Part shown: positions 35,029 to 45,139 of the stretch, one piece after another
How the letters are laid out: the number at the start of each line of letters is the position of its first letter
How positions within the stretch are numbered: position 1 is the stretch's first letter
Assembly: GCA_030765065.1 (NCBI GenBank)
Contig: CM060975.1
Span: 197,192,507-197,256,506, forward strand
Source: Deroplatys truncata
Lineage: Eukaryota; Arthropoda; Insecta; Mantodea; Mantidae
Direction: 5' to 3'
DNA length: 64,000 nucleotides
Notes under the pieces: generated by a model
Seen by the model: the letters and a program-made list of their open reading frames with translations, nothing else
Databases searched by the model: none
What the model was told of the DNA's origin: nothing
Position numbers and translations under genes: made by a program

Positions 35029-36052
35029 TGTAATAGTATTTTAATGTTATTTATTTAACATTATTGTAGCCCCACGTTGTGGTAGCCAATTTGTAAGTGT
35101 TTTAATGTTATTACTTGTGATGTTTGTGTATGTGTGTTTACTTCATGTGAAGCCATCTTGTGACGTCATTCATTTGTTCGGTTTGTAGCTCCACCTGTGT
35201 TAGCAATTTGCGGCAGTATTAGTGTTCGAAAGAATGCGACTGTTATTTGATTTAATTTTTGTTTACTGTCCTCCGGCTAGCTATTATTTCTCGGTCGAAC
35301 ATGTCTCTTGATCAGGGTGTGTAAACGGAAAGGAATCTTTTATCCAAATATAACACTGATGAAGAAATTTGTTTTACACATTTATTGTCGAACACGTTAA
35401 CTATCACATTTATACATTGATCTTAACACTCGCCAAACTGAAACTGTTATAACAACTTCTTACTGATAATTCTTTTAATCCACGTACTTCAATCTTTTGT
35501 ATAATTAACTTTACCATACTTTAGATCTTTCATAATTCTGCTGCGCGTAACTTGTGAATCTATATCCGATGTATGCCGTACTAATATTTTCGACGAACTG
35601 ACTGACTGAAGACGACGTGTAGTGTACACAGATTTTTGATGAACTGAACGACTTTACTTCTAACCTACTGCTTTTATACCCATACACTCCGATATGCCTA
35701 AAGATTATAACTGAACTGCAATTGGCTAATAAAACGCGCCAACATTAGCGTCTATTTTAATATCCAATGAAAATTATGAACACATATGCTCTAGGGAAAC
35801 GTTCCAGAATATTCTCAAGGAAAAACGCGCCAACATTACGCAACTTCCTCGTTTCCAATAATGATAAACAGCTCACCCCCTCGCTGCATTATTGTGCGCT
35901 ATTATTGACAGTTACAGTAAGGCATTAAAAACTTACTTCTCAACAATAATTACAATAAACAAATATCTCAAATCAATGTCACATAAAAATGCATATTCAT
36001 ATTACAATCATTATTTACATTTAAGTAATTTGTGATACAAATTACTGCATCA
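35029..36052 (-). mobile_element. LTR 1 of the tandem non-autonomous retrotransposon array
   Basis: 1024 bp with plus-strand ends TGTAATAG...TGCATCA, so TG/CA on both strands. Minus orientation. TATA box at 35678-35671, initiator-like TCAGT at 35647-35643 about 33 bp downstream, poly(A) signal at 35386-35381. A polypurine-like AGTGGGGCATA (minus strand) sits immediately upstream. It is the 3' LTR of the array. It also contains, about 40 bp from its end, a second primer-site-like sequence (35069-35088). Confidence 0.88.
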
Positions 36053-36783
36053 TATGCCCCACTAGAAACATAATTATAAATATTTACAACTTGTTTGGAA
36101 ACTTTATAATTGGGTTTTTAGTCTCCTAAATCTTGGAACACACGCTATCACTTTCACTTAACACTTCACACGTATTTAACACACGACATGTTTTTCCTCT
36201 ATCTTGCCACTACTTACTGGCTCTGGTTTAATGTGTTTAGACTTTAATCTGACATTACAAAAAAAAAAAAATTTATAGCAAATACTGTACCCTGAATTAT
36301 TTAATTACTGTTTCAAAATTGCTTACTTTCTTAAGTTGTTGACAAAAATTTGTGCATTTAAGAATTTTTGTGATTATTAAACATTTTTACCAAACATATT
36401 CACCCTCTACATAAATATATTTACATTTCTTAAATCTAGGCACTGTTTCACATGTTCTGTTTGCTACATAAGTATTTGTTGTTTTTTTCTAATTATTTTT
36501 ACCCCATTTTTGTTGTTTTGTACTTTATATTCACACTACTCTTTGAATTATCTCTACGTACTTTTACTTTAATATCACATTAAGTTCCAATTTTTACATT
36601 TTTAATTTCAAATACTGTTACAGTTACTAAAAATTTAATTTTTTTTAAAAAAATTAATTATGTCCAAAATTTTATTTCTCCTTTCACATGATGTACATAT
36701 TTATTTAACCCTCTTACGTTCCAATACATTTCTCTGCAAGTCATCTTTAACTATGCAGCATCTACTTTACATCTCATTGCTAT
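36053..36783 (-). other. 3' non-coding region of array unit 1
   Basis: Very AT-rich, with no ORF and no protease, RT, RNase H or integrase motifs. Ends in a polypurine-like tract next to the LTR. The pol gene of a complete element is absent. Confidence 0.75.
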
Positions 36784-37782
36784 TTACCCTCCTGGATCAA
36801 ATTGTGTGTGGCTAAACATTACTCGTAGCCGTTTCCTAACCTTCAAAAATTTGTTCATGAATAACCTCTTGTATTCATATGAAATTTCATCCCATGATAC
36901 CATTTGAAAACAATCTAAAGTTTCTTGAACAACAAATCTTTTAACAACTGTCATTTTCAATTCTTCTACTATCTCTTTAATGTGAGAGTACTCTGACAAA
37001 TCTGTCATAAGCTGTACTGGATTGGAGTTTTCATTTTGAACAGCTTGGTGTTTGTTAGTTTCAGAAGTTAGCTTCTGATTATTTACAGGCAAAACTTTAA
37101 CTTCTTCGTACAATTTATTTCTTTGCATTACTGACTCCTTCTGTATTTCTGATATTTCCCCTCTGAAATTAACTTGCGCCTGATTCACATCTACATTCAT
37201 AACCTCTTTCATCTCTCTTATCTCACTTGAAATGTTACTCATTCTACTACCTAACTCTGTACATTCTACATCAACATGTTCACTTTTAGTATTAACCTCA
37301 CTTTTTTTATTACGTATTTCCCTGCTCATATCTGACATTTCCTTAGAAACTTCTCCTATCTCATTTGCTATTATTTCCTGTTTCTCATTTCTCATTCTTG
37401 GCCTACTACTATCCAACTTCATAACTTTCTTATCAATTTCTTCCCTGCTTTGATCTAATTTATGCTCTAATTTCTCATTACCCTTTTTCATGTTCTGATT
37501 TAGTTTATCCAAGTTCTCACTATACTTACTAATCTCTTCCCTTAATTCCCTATGACTCTTTTGCATTTCCTCACTAATATTTCTCAGCATTCCCATAATT
37601 TCCATCATCACACTATTATCAAAATTAAAATTTCCTGCTGTTCTATTCTCACTTTCTGCACTAACATTTACTCCCTCAAATACTACATTGTTTGATCTAT
37701 TTTCTGTAATCTGTATTAAATTACAGCTAACTGTTACACTATCTCCCTCCATAATTATTTCTTCTGTATTATTAGTAGCCAT
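36784..37782 (-). CDS. Coiled-coil Gag-like protein of the LTR element, unit 1
   Basis: A 332-residue ORF with stop. After an acidic/Asn-rich N-terminus (residues 1-55), heptad-rich sequence runs from about residue 57 to 205 (for example MLRNISEEMQKSHRELREEI), very rich in Glu, Lys, Ser and Met: a long coiled coil. The last 70 residues contain VVQETLDCFQMVSWDEISYE followed by YKRLFMNKF. This resembles the W..I...F...F block of retrotransposon Gag domains, after which the ORF stops at FDPGG. No zinc knuckle, protease or RT. I infer a shortened Gag lacking its nucleocapsid part, able to assemble with or be packaged by proteins of a full-length relative. It starts about 500 bp after the primer site, the usual Gag position. 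It is identical in sequence to the ORF in unit 2. Confidence 0.75.
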   Translation of the reverse strand: MATNNTEEIIMEGDSVTVSCNLIQITENRSNNVVFEGVNVSAESENRTAGNFNFDNSVMMEIMGMLRNISEEMQKSHRELREEISKYSENLDKLNQNMKKGNEKLEHKLDQSREEIDKKVMKLDSSRPRMRNEKQEIIANEIGEVSKEMSDMSREIRNKKSEVNTKSEHVDVECTELGSRMSNISSEIREMKEVMNVDVNQAQVNFRGEISEIQKESVMQRNKLYEEVKVLPVNNQKLTSETNKHQAVQNENSNPVQLMTDLSEYSHIKEIVEELKMTVVKRFVVQETLDCFQMVSWDEISYEYKRLFMNKFLKVRKRLRVMFSHTQFDPGG

Positions 37783-38227
37783 TGTTTTCTTTATCCTACC
37801 ACTCCTTTTGATTGTTACAATTTTGTTTTCTAAAAAAAAATTACTATACTCTGACCTTTGTTATGCTGTCTGTTGCTGTTACTTTGATGTCCAGCTTCCT
37901 GCCCCTCTCTCCTAGGTTTATAGGTCGCTTCTGCGTTGTATGATGATGAATCTGCGTTGTCTCGATGTTTTTGTGTCCACTCATCCGCGTAGTCTGTCGT
38001 TCCTATAGTTGTTTCTGGAATCTGCGTCTTCTCGATGTTTTTGTAGCTGAATTCCCCTGTTGCCTTGTAATCTCGGAATTACGATGTCCAATCATCCGCG
38101 TAGTCTGTCGTTCCTTTTGTTGTTTCTGGAATCTGCGTCTTGTAGATCAATTCACTGCTCCATTCATTCCACATCCTGGATAATTCTGCTACTTTCCTGG
38201 TTACCTTGCCCCTTTCCTGGTCACTTT
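37783..38227 (-). other. Leader of array unit 1 with a 111-bp-period repeat
   Basis: Between primer site and ORF. A block of about 55 bp (TCATCCGCGTAGTCTGTCGT...) occurs twice with 111-bp spacing (about 37981 and 38092), with a third partial motif (TCTGCGTTGTCTCGATG). It may be the packaging or leader region. Confidence 0.7.
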
Positions 38228-38408
38228 GCCCCACGTTCTGGGTGCCAATTTGTAGTAGTTTTTATGTTGTATTTATTTATTTATTGAGCCCCACGTTGGG
38301 CGCCAATTTGTAATAGTATTTTAATGTTATTTATTTAACATTATTGTAGCCCCACGTTGTGGTAGCCAATTTGTAAGTGTTTTAATGTTATTACTTGTGA
38401 TGTTTGTG
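38228..38408 (-). repeat. Tandem 60-61 bp primer-site/LTR-end triplication (unit 1)
   Basis: Three consecutive units start at 38228, 38288 and 38349. Each is, on the plus strand, GCCCCACGTT...GCCAATTTGTA followed by an AT-rich stretch. The middle one contains the exact complement of the tRNA-Lys-type site. The first and third are variants. Confidence 0.92.
38288..38305 (-). promoter_or_regulatory. Primer-binding site, tRNA-Lys type
   Basis: The minus strand reads TGGCGCCCAACGTGGGGC, complementary to the 3' end of a tRNA-Lys (the site used by several tRNA-Lys-primed retroelements). It starts 3 bp after the CA end of LTR 2. Confidence 0.88.
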
Positions 38409-39333
38409 TATGTGTGTTTACTTCATGTGAAGCCATCTTGTGACGTCATTCATTTGTTCGGTTTGTAGCTCCATCTGGTGTTAGCAATTTGCGGCAGTAT
38501 TAGTGTTCGAAAGAATGCGACTGTTATTTGATTTAATTTTTGTTTACTGTCCTCCGGCTAGCTATTATTTCTCGGTCGAACATGTCTCTTGATCAGGGTG
38601 TGTAAACGGAAAGGAATCTTTTATCCAAATATAACACTGATGAAGAAATTTGTTTTACACATTTATTGTCGAACACGTTAACTATCACATTTATACATTG
38701 ATCTTAACACTCGCCAAACTGAAACTGTTATAACAACTTCTTACTGATAATTCTTTTAATCCACGTACTTCAATCTTTTGTATAATTAACTTTACCATAC
38801 TTTAGATCTTTCATAATTCTGCTGCGCGTAACTTGTGAATCTATATCCGATGTATGCCGTACTAATACTTTCGACGAACTGACTGACTGAAGACGACGTG
38901 TAGTGTACACAGATTTTTGATGAACTGAACGACTTTACTTCTAACCTACTGCTTTTATACCCATACACTCCGATATGCCTAAAGATTATAACTGAACTGC
39001 AATTGGCTAATAAAACGCGCCAACATTAGCGTCTATTTTAATATCCAATGAAAATTATGAACACATATGCTCTAGGGAAACGTTCCAGAATATTCTCAAG
39101 GAAAAACGCGCCAACATTACGCAACTTCCTCGTTTCCAATAATGATAAACAGCTCACCCCCTCGCTGCATTATTGTGCGCTATTATTGACAGTTACAGTA
39201 AGGCATTAAAAACTTACTTCTCAACAATAATTACAATAAACAAATATCTCAAATCAATGTCACATAAAAATGCATATTCATATTACAATCATTATTTACA
39301 TTTAAGTAATTTGTGATACAAATTACTGCATCA
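38309..39333 (-). mobile_element. LTR 2 (shared middle LTR of the array)
   Basis: 1025 bp, nearly identical to LTR 1; I see single-base and one-base-indel differences only (for example CACCTGTG versus CATCTGGTG). It serves as 3' LTR of unit 2 and 5' LTR of unit 1, the hallmark of a tandem LTR-internal-LTR-internal-LTR array. TATA at 38959-38952. Confidence 0.9.
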
Positions 39334-40063
39334 TATGCCCCACTAGAAACATAATTATAAATATTTACAACTTGTTTGGAAACTTTATAATTGGGTTTTT
39401 AGTCTCCTAAATCTTGGAACACACGCTATCACTTTCACTTAACACTTCACACGTATTTAACACACGACATGTTTTTCCTCTATCTTGCCACTACTTACTG
39501 GCTCTGGTTTAATGTGTTTAGACTTTAATCTGACATTACAAAAAAAAAAAATTATAGCAAATACTGTACCCTGAATTATTTAATTACTGTTTCAAAATTG
39601 CTTACTTTCTTAAGTTGTTGACAAAAATTTGTGCATTTAAGAATTTTTGTGATTATTAAACATTTTTACCAAACATATTCACCCTCTACATAAATATATT
39701 TACATTTCTTAAATCTAGGCACTGTTTCACATGTTCTGTTTGCTACATAAGTATTTGTTGTTTTTTTCTAATTATTTTTACCCCATTTTTGTTGTTTTGT
39801 ACTTTATATTCACACTACTCTTTGAATTATCTCTACGTACTTTTACTTTAATATCACATTAAGTTCCAATTTTTACATTTTTAATTTCAAATACTGTTAC
39901 AGTTACTAAAAATTTAATTTTTTTTTAAAAAAATTAATTATGTCCAAAATTTTATTTCTCCTTTCACATGATGTACATATTTATTTAACCCTCTTACGTT
40001 CCAATACATTTCTCTGCAAGTCATCTTTAACTATGCAGCATCTACTTTACATCTCATTGCTAT
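39334..40063 (-). other. 3' non-coding region of array unit 2
   Basis: Near-identical to 36053-36783, differing mainly in homopolymer lengths (the A run near 39540 is two shorter, a T run one longer). Confidence 0.8.
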
Positions 40064-41062
40064 TTACCCTCCTGGATCAAATTGTGTGTGGCTAAACATT
40101 ACTCGTAGCCGTTTCCTAACCTTCAAAAATTTGTTCATGAATAACCTCTTGTATTCATATGAAATTTCATCCCATGATACCATTTGAAAACAATCTAAAG
40201 TTTCTTGAACAACAAATCTTTTAACAACTGTCATTTTCAATTCTTCTACTATCTCTTTAATGTGAGAGTACTCTGACAAATCTGTCATAAGCTGTACTGG
40301 ATTGGAGTTTTCATTTTGAACAGCTTGGTGTTTGTTAGTTTCAGAAGTTAGCTTCTGATTATTTACAGGCAAAACTTTAACTTCTTCGTACAATTTATTT
40401 CTTTGCATTACTGACTCCTTCTGTATTTCTGATATTTCCCCTCTGAAATTAACTTGCGCCTGATTCACATCTACATTCATAACCTCTTTCATCTCTCTTA
40501 TCTCACTTGAAATGTTACTCATTCTACTACCTAACTCTGTACATTCTACATCAACATGTTCACTTTTAGTATTAACCTCACTTTTTTTATTACGTATTTC
40601 CCTGCTCATATCTGACATTTCCTTAGAAACTTCTCCTATCTCATTTGCTATTATTTCCTGTTTCTCATTTCTCATTCTTGGCCTACTACTATCCAACTTC
40701 ATAACTTTCTTATCAATTTCTTCCCTGCTTTGATCTAATTTATGCTCTAATTTCTCATTACCCTTTTTCATGTTCTGATTTAGTTTATCCAAGTTCTCAC
40801 TATACTTACTAATCTCTTCCCTTAATTCCCTATGACTCTTTTGCATTTCCTCACTAATATTTCTCAGCATTCCCATAATTTCCATCATCACACTATTATC
40901 AAAATTAAAATTTCCTGCTGTTCTATTCTCACTTTCTGCACTAACATTTACTCCCTCAAATACTACATTGTTTGATCTATTTTCTGTAATCTGTATTAAA
41001 TTACAGCTAACTGTTACACTATCTCCCTCCATAATAATTTCTTCTGTATTATTAGTAGCCAT
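40064..41062 (-). CDS. Coiled-coil Gag-like protein of the LTR element, unit 2
   Basis: The same 332-residue protein as at 36784-37782, with no amino-acid difference. The DNA shows at least one silent change near the start (ATTATTTC versus ATAATTTC on the plus strand). Coiled coil at about residues 57-205, C-terminal Gag-like segment, no zinc knuckle or pol. The exact 3280-bp offset places it as the second unit of the tandem array. Two intact identical copies mean the duplication is very recent, or the copies are homogenised by recombination, or the assembly has duplicated one locus. Confidence 0.75.
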   Translation of the reverse strand: MATNNTEEIIMEGDSVTVSCNLIQITENRSNNVVFEGVNVSAESENRTAGNFNFDNSVMMEIMGMLRNISEEMQKSHRELREEISKYSENLDKLNQNMKKGNEKLEHKLDQSREEIDKKVMKLDSSRPRMRNEKQEIIANEIGEVSKEMSDMSREIRNKKSEVNTKSEHVDVECTELGSRMSNISSEIREMKEVMNVDVNQAQVNFRGEISEIQKESVMQRNKLYEEVKVLPVNNQKLTSETNKHQAVQNENSNPVQLMTDLSEYSHIKEIVEELKMTVVKRFVVQETLDCFQMVSWDEISYEYKRLFMNKFLKVRKRLRVMFSHTQFDPGG

Positions 41063-41507
41063 TGTTTTCTTTATCCTACCACTCCTTTTGATTGTTACAA
41101 TTTTGTTTTCTAAAAAAAAATTACTATACTCTGACCTTTGTTATGCTGTCTGTTGCTGTTACTTTGATGTCCAGCTTCCTGCCCCTCTCTCCTAGGTTTG
41201 TAGGTCGCTTCTGCGTTGTATGATGATGAATCTGCGTTGTCTCGATGTTTTTGTGTCCACTCATCCGCGTAGTCTGTCGTTCCTATAGTTGTTTCTGGAA
41301 TCTGCGTCTTCTCGATGTTTTTGTAGTTGAATTCCCCTGTTGCCTTGTAATCTCGGAATTACGATGTCCAATCATCCGCGTAGTCTGTCGTTCCTTTTGT
41401 TGTTTCTGGAATCTGCGTCTTGTAGATCAATTCACTGCTCCATTCATTCCACATCCTGGATAATTCTGCTACTTTCCTGGTTACCTTGCCCCTTTCCTGG
41501 TCACTTT
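41063..41507 (-). other. Leader of array unit 2
   Basis: Copy of 37783-38227 with the same 111-bp-period repeat. A few substitutions, for example GTAGTTGAATT for GTAGCTGAATT. Confidence 0.7.
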
Positions 41508-41688
41508 GCCCCACGTTCTGGGTGCCAATTTGTAGTAGTTTTTATGTTGTATTTATTTATTTATTGAGCCCCACGTTGGGCGCCAATTTGTAATAGTATT
41601 TTAATGTTATTTATTTAACATTATTGTAGCCCCACGTTGTGGTAGCCAATTTGTAAGTGTTTTAATGTTATTACTTGTGATGTTTGTG
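41508..41688 (-). repeat. Tandem 60-61 bp primer-site/LTR-end triplication (unit 2)
   Basis: Units start at 41508, 41568 and 41629, matching the triplication in unit 1. The exact tRNA-Lys-type primer site is at 41568-41585. Confidence 0.92.
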
Positions 41689-41848
41689 TATGTGTGTTTA
41701 CTTCATGTGAAGCCATCTTGTGACGTCATTCATTTGTTCGGTTTGTAGCTCCATCTGGTGTTAGCAATTTGCGGCAGTATTAGTGTTCGAAAGAATGCGA
41801 CTGTTATTTGATTTAATTTTTGTTTTCTGTCCTCCGGCTAGCTATTAT
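41589..41848 (-). mobile_element. LTR 3, truncated 5' LTR
   Basis: 260 bp matching the end of LTRs 1 and 2, then abrupt divergence after GCTATTAT at 41848. The promoter-bearing U3 is therefore missing from the 5'-most LTR, so transcription of unit 2 would need another promoter. Unit 1 retains the promoter of LTR 2. Confidence 0.85.
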
Positions 41849-42503
41849 GTACGTTACGGGGCCATTATTCTTTCTGAAGGGACCGATCATTAGCCGCATC
41901 CAGCCGGCCAGGTAGGTGAGTCGGGATGCGCTCGCATTGTCAACCCGTAGATAACTTCGTGCGCGCGGTGACGTTATTATTATTGATTCGATTTGTCAAT
42001 GCTGATATTACTTTCTGCACTATGAAATTCAATATAGAAACCACGGGAAATCGGCTTTAAGATATTCTGAACTCAAACATGGCATTGTTTAGGAAAGGTA
42101 CCTACCCGTATAAAATTTCATACACATTTCGAAAAAGTGTCATTTGATGGACATGCTTGAAAATTTGGGTTTCTTTTCCTTTCCATAGCAAGAGCTCGTT
42201 ACCACGACTAAATGTTTGAAAGATCTTTCCGCCTGTCGCACTAACTAAGCACTTGTTTATTTTGAAACAATTCCTTGGCAAAAATGCCCCCTGAATAACG
42301 TAACATGGATAGAAGAAGAGCTCTTTATATGATTTTCATTACCTGAATGAAGCTACTAGCGTGTTTCTTCTAAAGTATGAATCGCACCATCTTTTCCTTG
42401 ACCTTCCTGGATTCCTCCCCCCTTCTGGAATATTATTTCTAGATATTCTATTGCATTTTCATTACACTCATGTTCTTTATTCTAAAGTAGTCGCGATATG
42501 ACT
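41849..42503. other. Unassigned sequence; ends in TSD GACT
   Basis: A short GC-rich start (GGCCATTATTCTTTCTGAAG and CATCCAGCCGGCCAGGTAGG), then AT-rich. No gene recognised. The last four bases (42500-42503) are GACT, the target duplication of the solo LTR. Confidence 0.45.
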
Positions 42504-43474
42504 TGTCGCGGTTACTTCGTTAGTGTTATCTTATTGCTGAGCGCCTGTTATTGTTTTATTATTTTGAATTTTGGGTTCATTGTGCTCCGGCTAGCTATTA
42601 TTATTACAAGTCGAGCAAATCTCTTAAACAGGGTGTGTAAACGGAAAAGAGTTGTTACTAAAAGATAACACTGATAAAAGGATTCGTTTTTACACTTTTA
42701 TTGCCGTCACACATTATTAATTTCACATATTTACTCTTGATACACGCCTGACTGAAACTGTTATATTTTAGAATGTAACTATAAAAACATTATTAATTCT
42801 AGTATTTCACATTTTGTAACTAACTTTACGACGCGAGAGATTCCGTAGAACTGCGCGACGTATAACCCGTGGATGATTCTGTTGAACTGTGCGACGTTTG
42901 CCTTGTGAATTATTCTGTAGAACTGTGTGACGTGTAACCCGCGAATGATTCTGTTGGACTGAGCGACGTGTAACTTGTGAATGTTTCTGTAGAACTGTGC
43001 GACGTTTGCCTAGTGAATTATTCTGTCAAACTGTGTGACGTGTAACCCGCGAATGATTCTGTTGGACTGAACGTTACCCGTCTCTGGCTTTAGCTTTTTA
43101 TACTCCCTCACCCGATATGCATAAAGATTATAATCGAGCTGCTATTGGTTAATAAAACGCGCCAACATTAGCGTCTATTTTTATATCCAATCAAAATTAC
43201 GAAAACATATGCTCTAGGGAAGATATTCCCTCCATTTCTAAAGAAAGGCGCGCTAATCTGACGTCATTTGTTTGTCTCTTCTAATTGATAAACAACTCAC
43301 CCCCTCGCTACATTGTTACCCGCTCCTATTGTCAGTTTCAGTGAGGCCGTGTAAACTTATTTCCTAACAATGCTTATAATTAACAAACATCTCAAATCAT
43401 TGTCATACAATAATGCTAGTTTACACTACAATCACTCTGGCATTTACAGTGTTGTGATATAAAATACTGCCACA
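42504..43474 (-). mobile_element. Solo LTR with GACT target duplication
   Basis: 971 bp, TG...CA on either strand, flanked by GACT at 42500-42503 and 43475-43478. Related to but clearly diverged from the array LTRs (shared GCTCTAGGGAA, AAAACGCGCCAACATTAGCG and CTCCGGCTAGCTATTATTA blocks). TATA at 43103-43096 (minus), poly(A) signal at 42702-42697. No primer site or polypurine tract on either side, so the internal region was lost by LTR-LTR recombination. Confidence 0.9.
42839..43075 (-). repeat. 36-bp minisatellite with 108-bp higher-order period
   Basis: Units of exactly 36 bp start at 42875, 42911, 42947, 42983, 43019 and 43055, plus a degenerate one before. Units 1, 2 and 3 of this series pair with 4, 5 and 6. 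Most contain ACTGTGCGACGT or a close form. It lies just downstream of the LTR TATA box. Confidence 0.93.
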
Positions 43475-43639
43475 GACTTTACAGTTGAAACGACAATAAA
43501 GTATATACAATAAGAAATACTTATTAGGTGCCATTCTTGAAATATGAACATTCCATTCTTTCCTTCTTTCCTCTATCCATTCCACAATATTCTTTATTCT
43601 GCATTAGTCCCTAATATTCGTTTCTGTTTATTACAAGTT

Positions 43640-43990
43640 TCGTTGCCCCCACTTCTTGGGGGTTTTCATTTCTGTTACTTCCATTAATCTATTTGTCTTT
43701 ACTGTGTCTGCTCTAGTTTCGGATGAGAATGTTAATATTGGTCTAATGACACTTTTATAAAACCTTACCTTAAGTTCGGTATATAGATATTTTTCCATTT
43801 GATATCGTTCAGGAAACCAGAAACCTGATTTGCTTAATTTGCTTGTGAAAGTAGTTCGTTTTGCAATATACTAGTACTGGTTATTTCCACTACTAAATAT
43901 TTAAAAGCCATTACTTGTATTATACCATTTCCAATTACTAATTTGCATCTAACTAGTTTCTTACTTATTGTCCTTCACCTTTGAAATATC
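43640..43990 (-). pseudogene. LINE RT 3' fragment
   Basis: On the minus strand, the segments LVRCKLVIGNGIIQVMAFKY, then LKVRFYKSVIRPILTFSSET, then RADTVKTNRLMEVTEMKTPK follow the order of the region after the RT catalytic domain of insect non-LTR retrotransposons ('FKYLGVEITS', 'K...YK..IRPI.TY..ET', 'RL...EMK.L'). Frames are broken by indels. It is probably the continuation of the fragment at 44606-44756, with about 600 bp of intervening AT-rich sequence. Confidence 0.72.
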
Positions 43991-44605
43991 TTTATTCCAT
44001 TTAGCGTCTGATTGTCAACTCGTTTTTCTTTAAACTTTTTTTTTTTCACAACCTGAGGTAGACAGGATTGCTTTATCGTCTAACCCAGCAATATATTTTA
44101 TTATTCAACACATACACATTGCTCTTCTTTTATTAAATTCTTTATTATCCAAATGTTATTTCACTTCTGTCACGTAAATATTTTGTCTTTCTTCATTTAG
44201 TTTACTACTTCTCCATCTTCCTATAAACCAGATATAAATCTTCTTATACATACATTTTATCTTTTCATTATTAACGATGCCTTTTGTTTCATTTGTCTTA
44301 AATGGATTAACTCTTAATTAAATATATTTTAACTTATCTTAAAAAACCTCACTATCACTTCCAAGCTTTGTCACTATATATTTGCTTTAGCTAATAGCGC
44401 TCACTGAAGTTAAAATAATACACATTGCTTTTCCTCTTGATGCAAACAATCCCGTAGTTTTATTAAGACATACTATACCTGTATATTTTTAGCTTTAACA
44501 CAAAATAAAACATGAACTTTTAACATTCTTTAGTTTTGATTTGAAAATTTTGATCCACTCTTCTTAATATTTGAATATTCCATTTTATTAATTAAATAAA
44601 TAATT
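43991..44605. other. Unassigned AT-rich sequence inside the LINE remnant
   Basis: Separates two parts of an RT reading frame. A minus-strand LDDKAILST near 44080 vaguely resembles another RT motif. It may be an old insertion. Confidence 0.35.
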
Positions 44606-44756
44606 TTAAGTAAGCCATTTTTCAATCGAAACTATCCTTATTGTCATTAGCTTGGTTTTATTAGTATAAATGTCCATACCAATATTCCTGCAACTTAAGA
44701 AAAATTTATATAATAATGTTTGTAAATTATCCTCAATATCCGAGACCAATACTATA
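44606..44756 (-). pseudogene. LINE RT fragment just after the YADD motif
   Basis: The minus frame reads VLVSDIEDNLQTLLYKFFLS followed by CRNIGMDIYTNKTKLMTI. This is the region directly after the RT active site ('YADD..L.S.ED.LQ....' and 'G+.IN..KTK.M'). It is interrupted upstream at 44757 by a TA-flanked insertion, and the Tyr-Ala-Asp codons appear on the far side near 46120. Confidence 0.75.
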
Positions 44757-45101
44757 CAGAGTGAATCATTTAAGTTGAGACTGTACAATACCTCCAAAAC
44801 TAAGCGTTGTAAAAAGAAATGCCTTTAATAAAAGTTGCTTGATATTGTGGGGGAAAGTAAATGCCATTGGTCGTGTTTTATTTGTAGGACATCGTGATGG
44901 CCATTTTAGGGTCAATTTAATCTTTTTAAAAGGGAGCTTACCTTTTTACTTTCTCTACTACGTATAGTAAGTACGGGAAGTATTGCATTCCACCCAAAAA
45001 TTCGATACCGAGATTTCACCGGAAATATATGTTTCGAGACCCCCTGAATCCAAAACAAGCATTTTTGGAAACATGTCCGTGTGTATGTCTGTGTGTGTAT
45101 C

Positions 45102-45139
<38 letters not shown>

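Noticed and set aside
37232..38287. Plus-strand frames opposite the coiled-coil ORF and its leader (also 40512-41567)
   Set aside because: Hydrophobic shadows of Glu/Lys-rich minus-strand coding sequence and leader. Orientation of LTR, primer site and ORF is consistently minus.
42839..43075. 36-bp direct repeats resembling a CRISPR periodicity
   Set aside because: The units are contiguous with no unique spacers and lie inside an LTR. This is a minisatellite.
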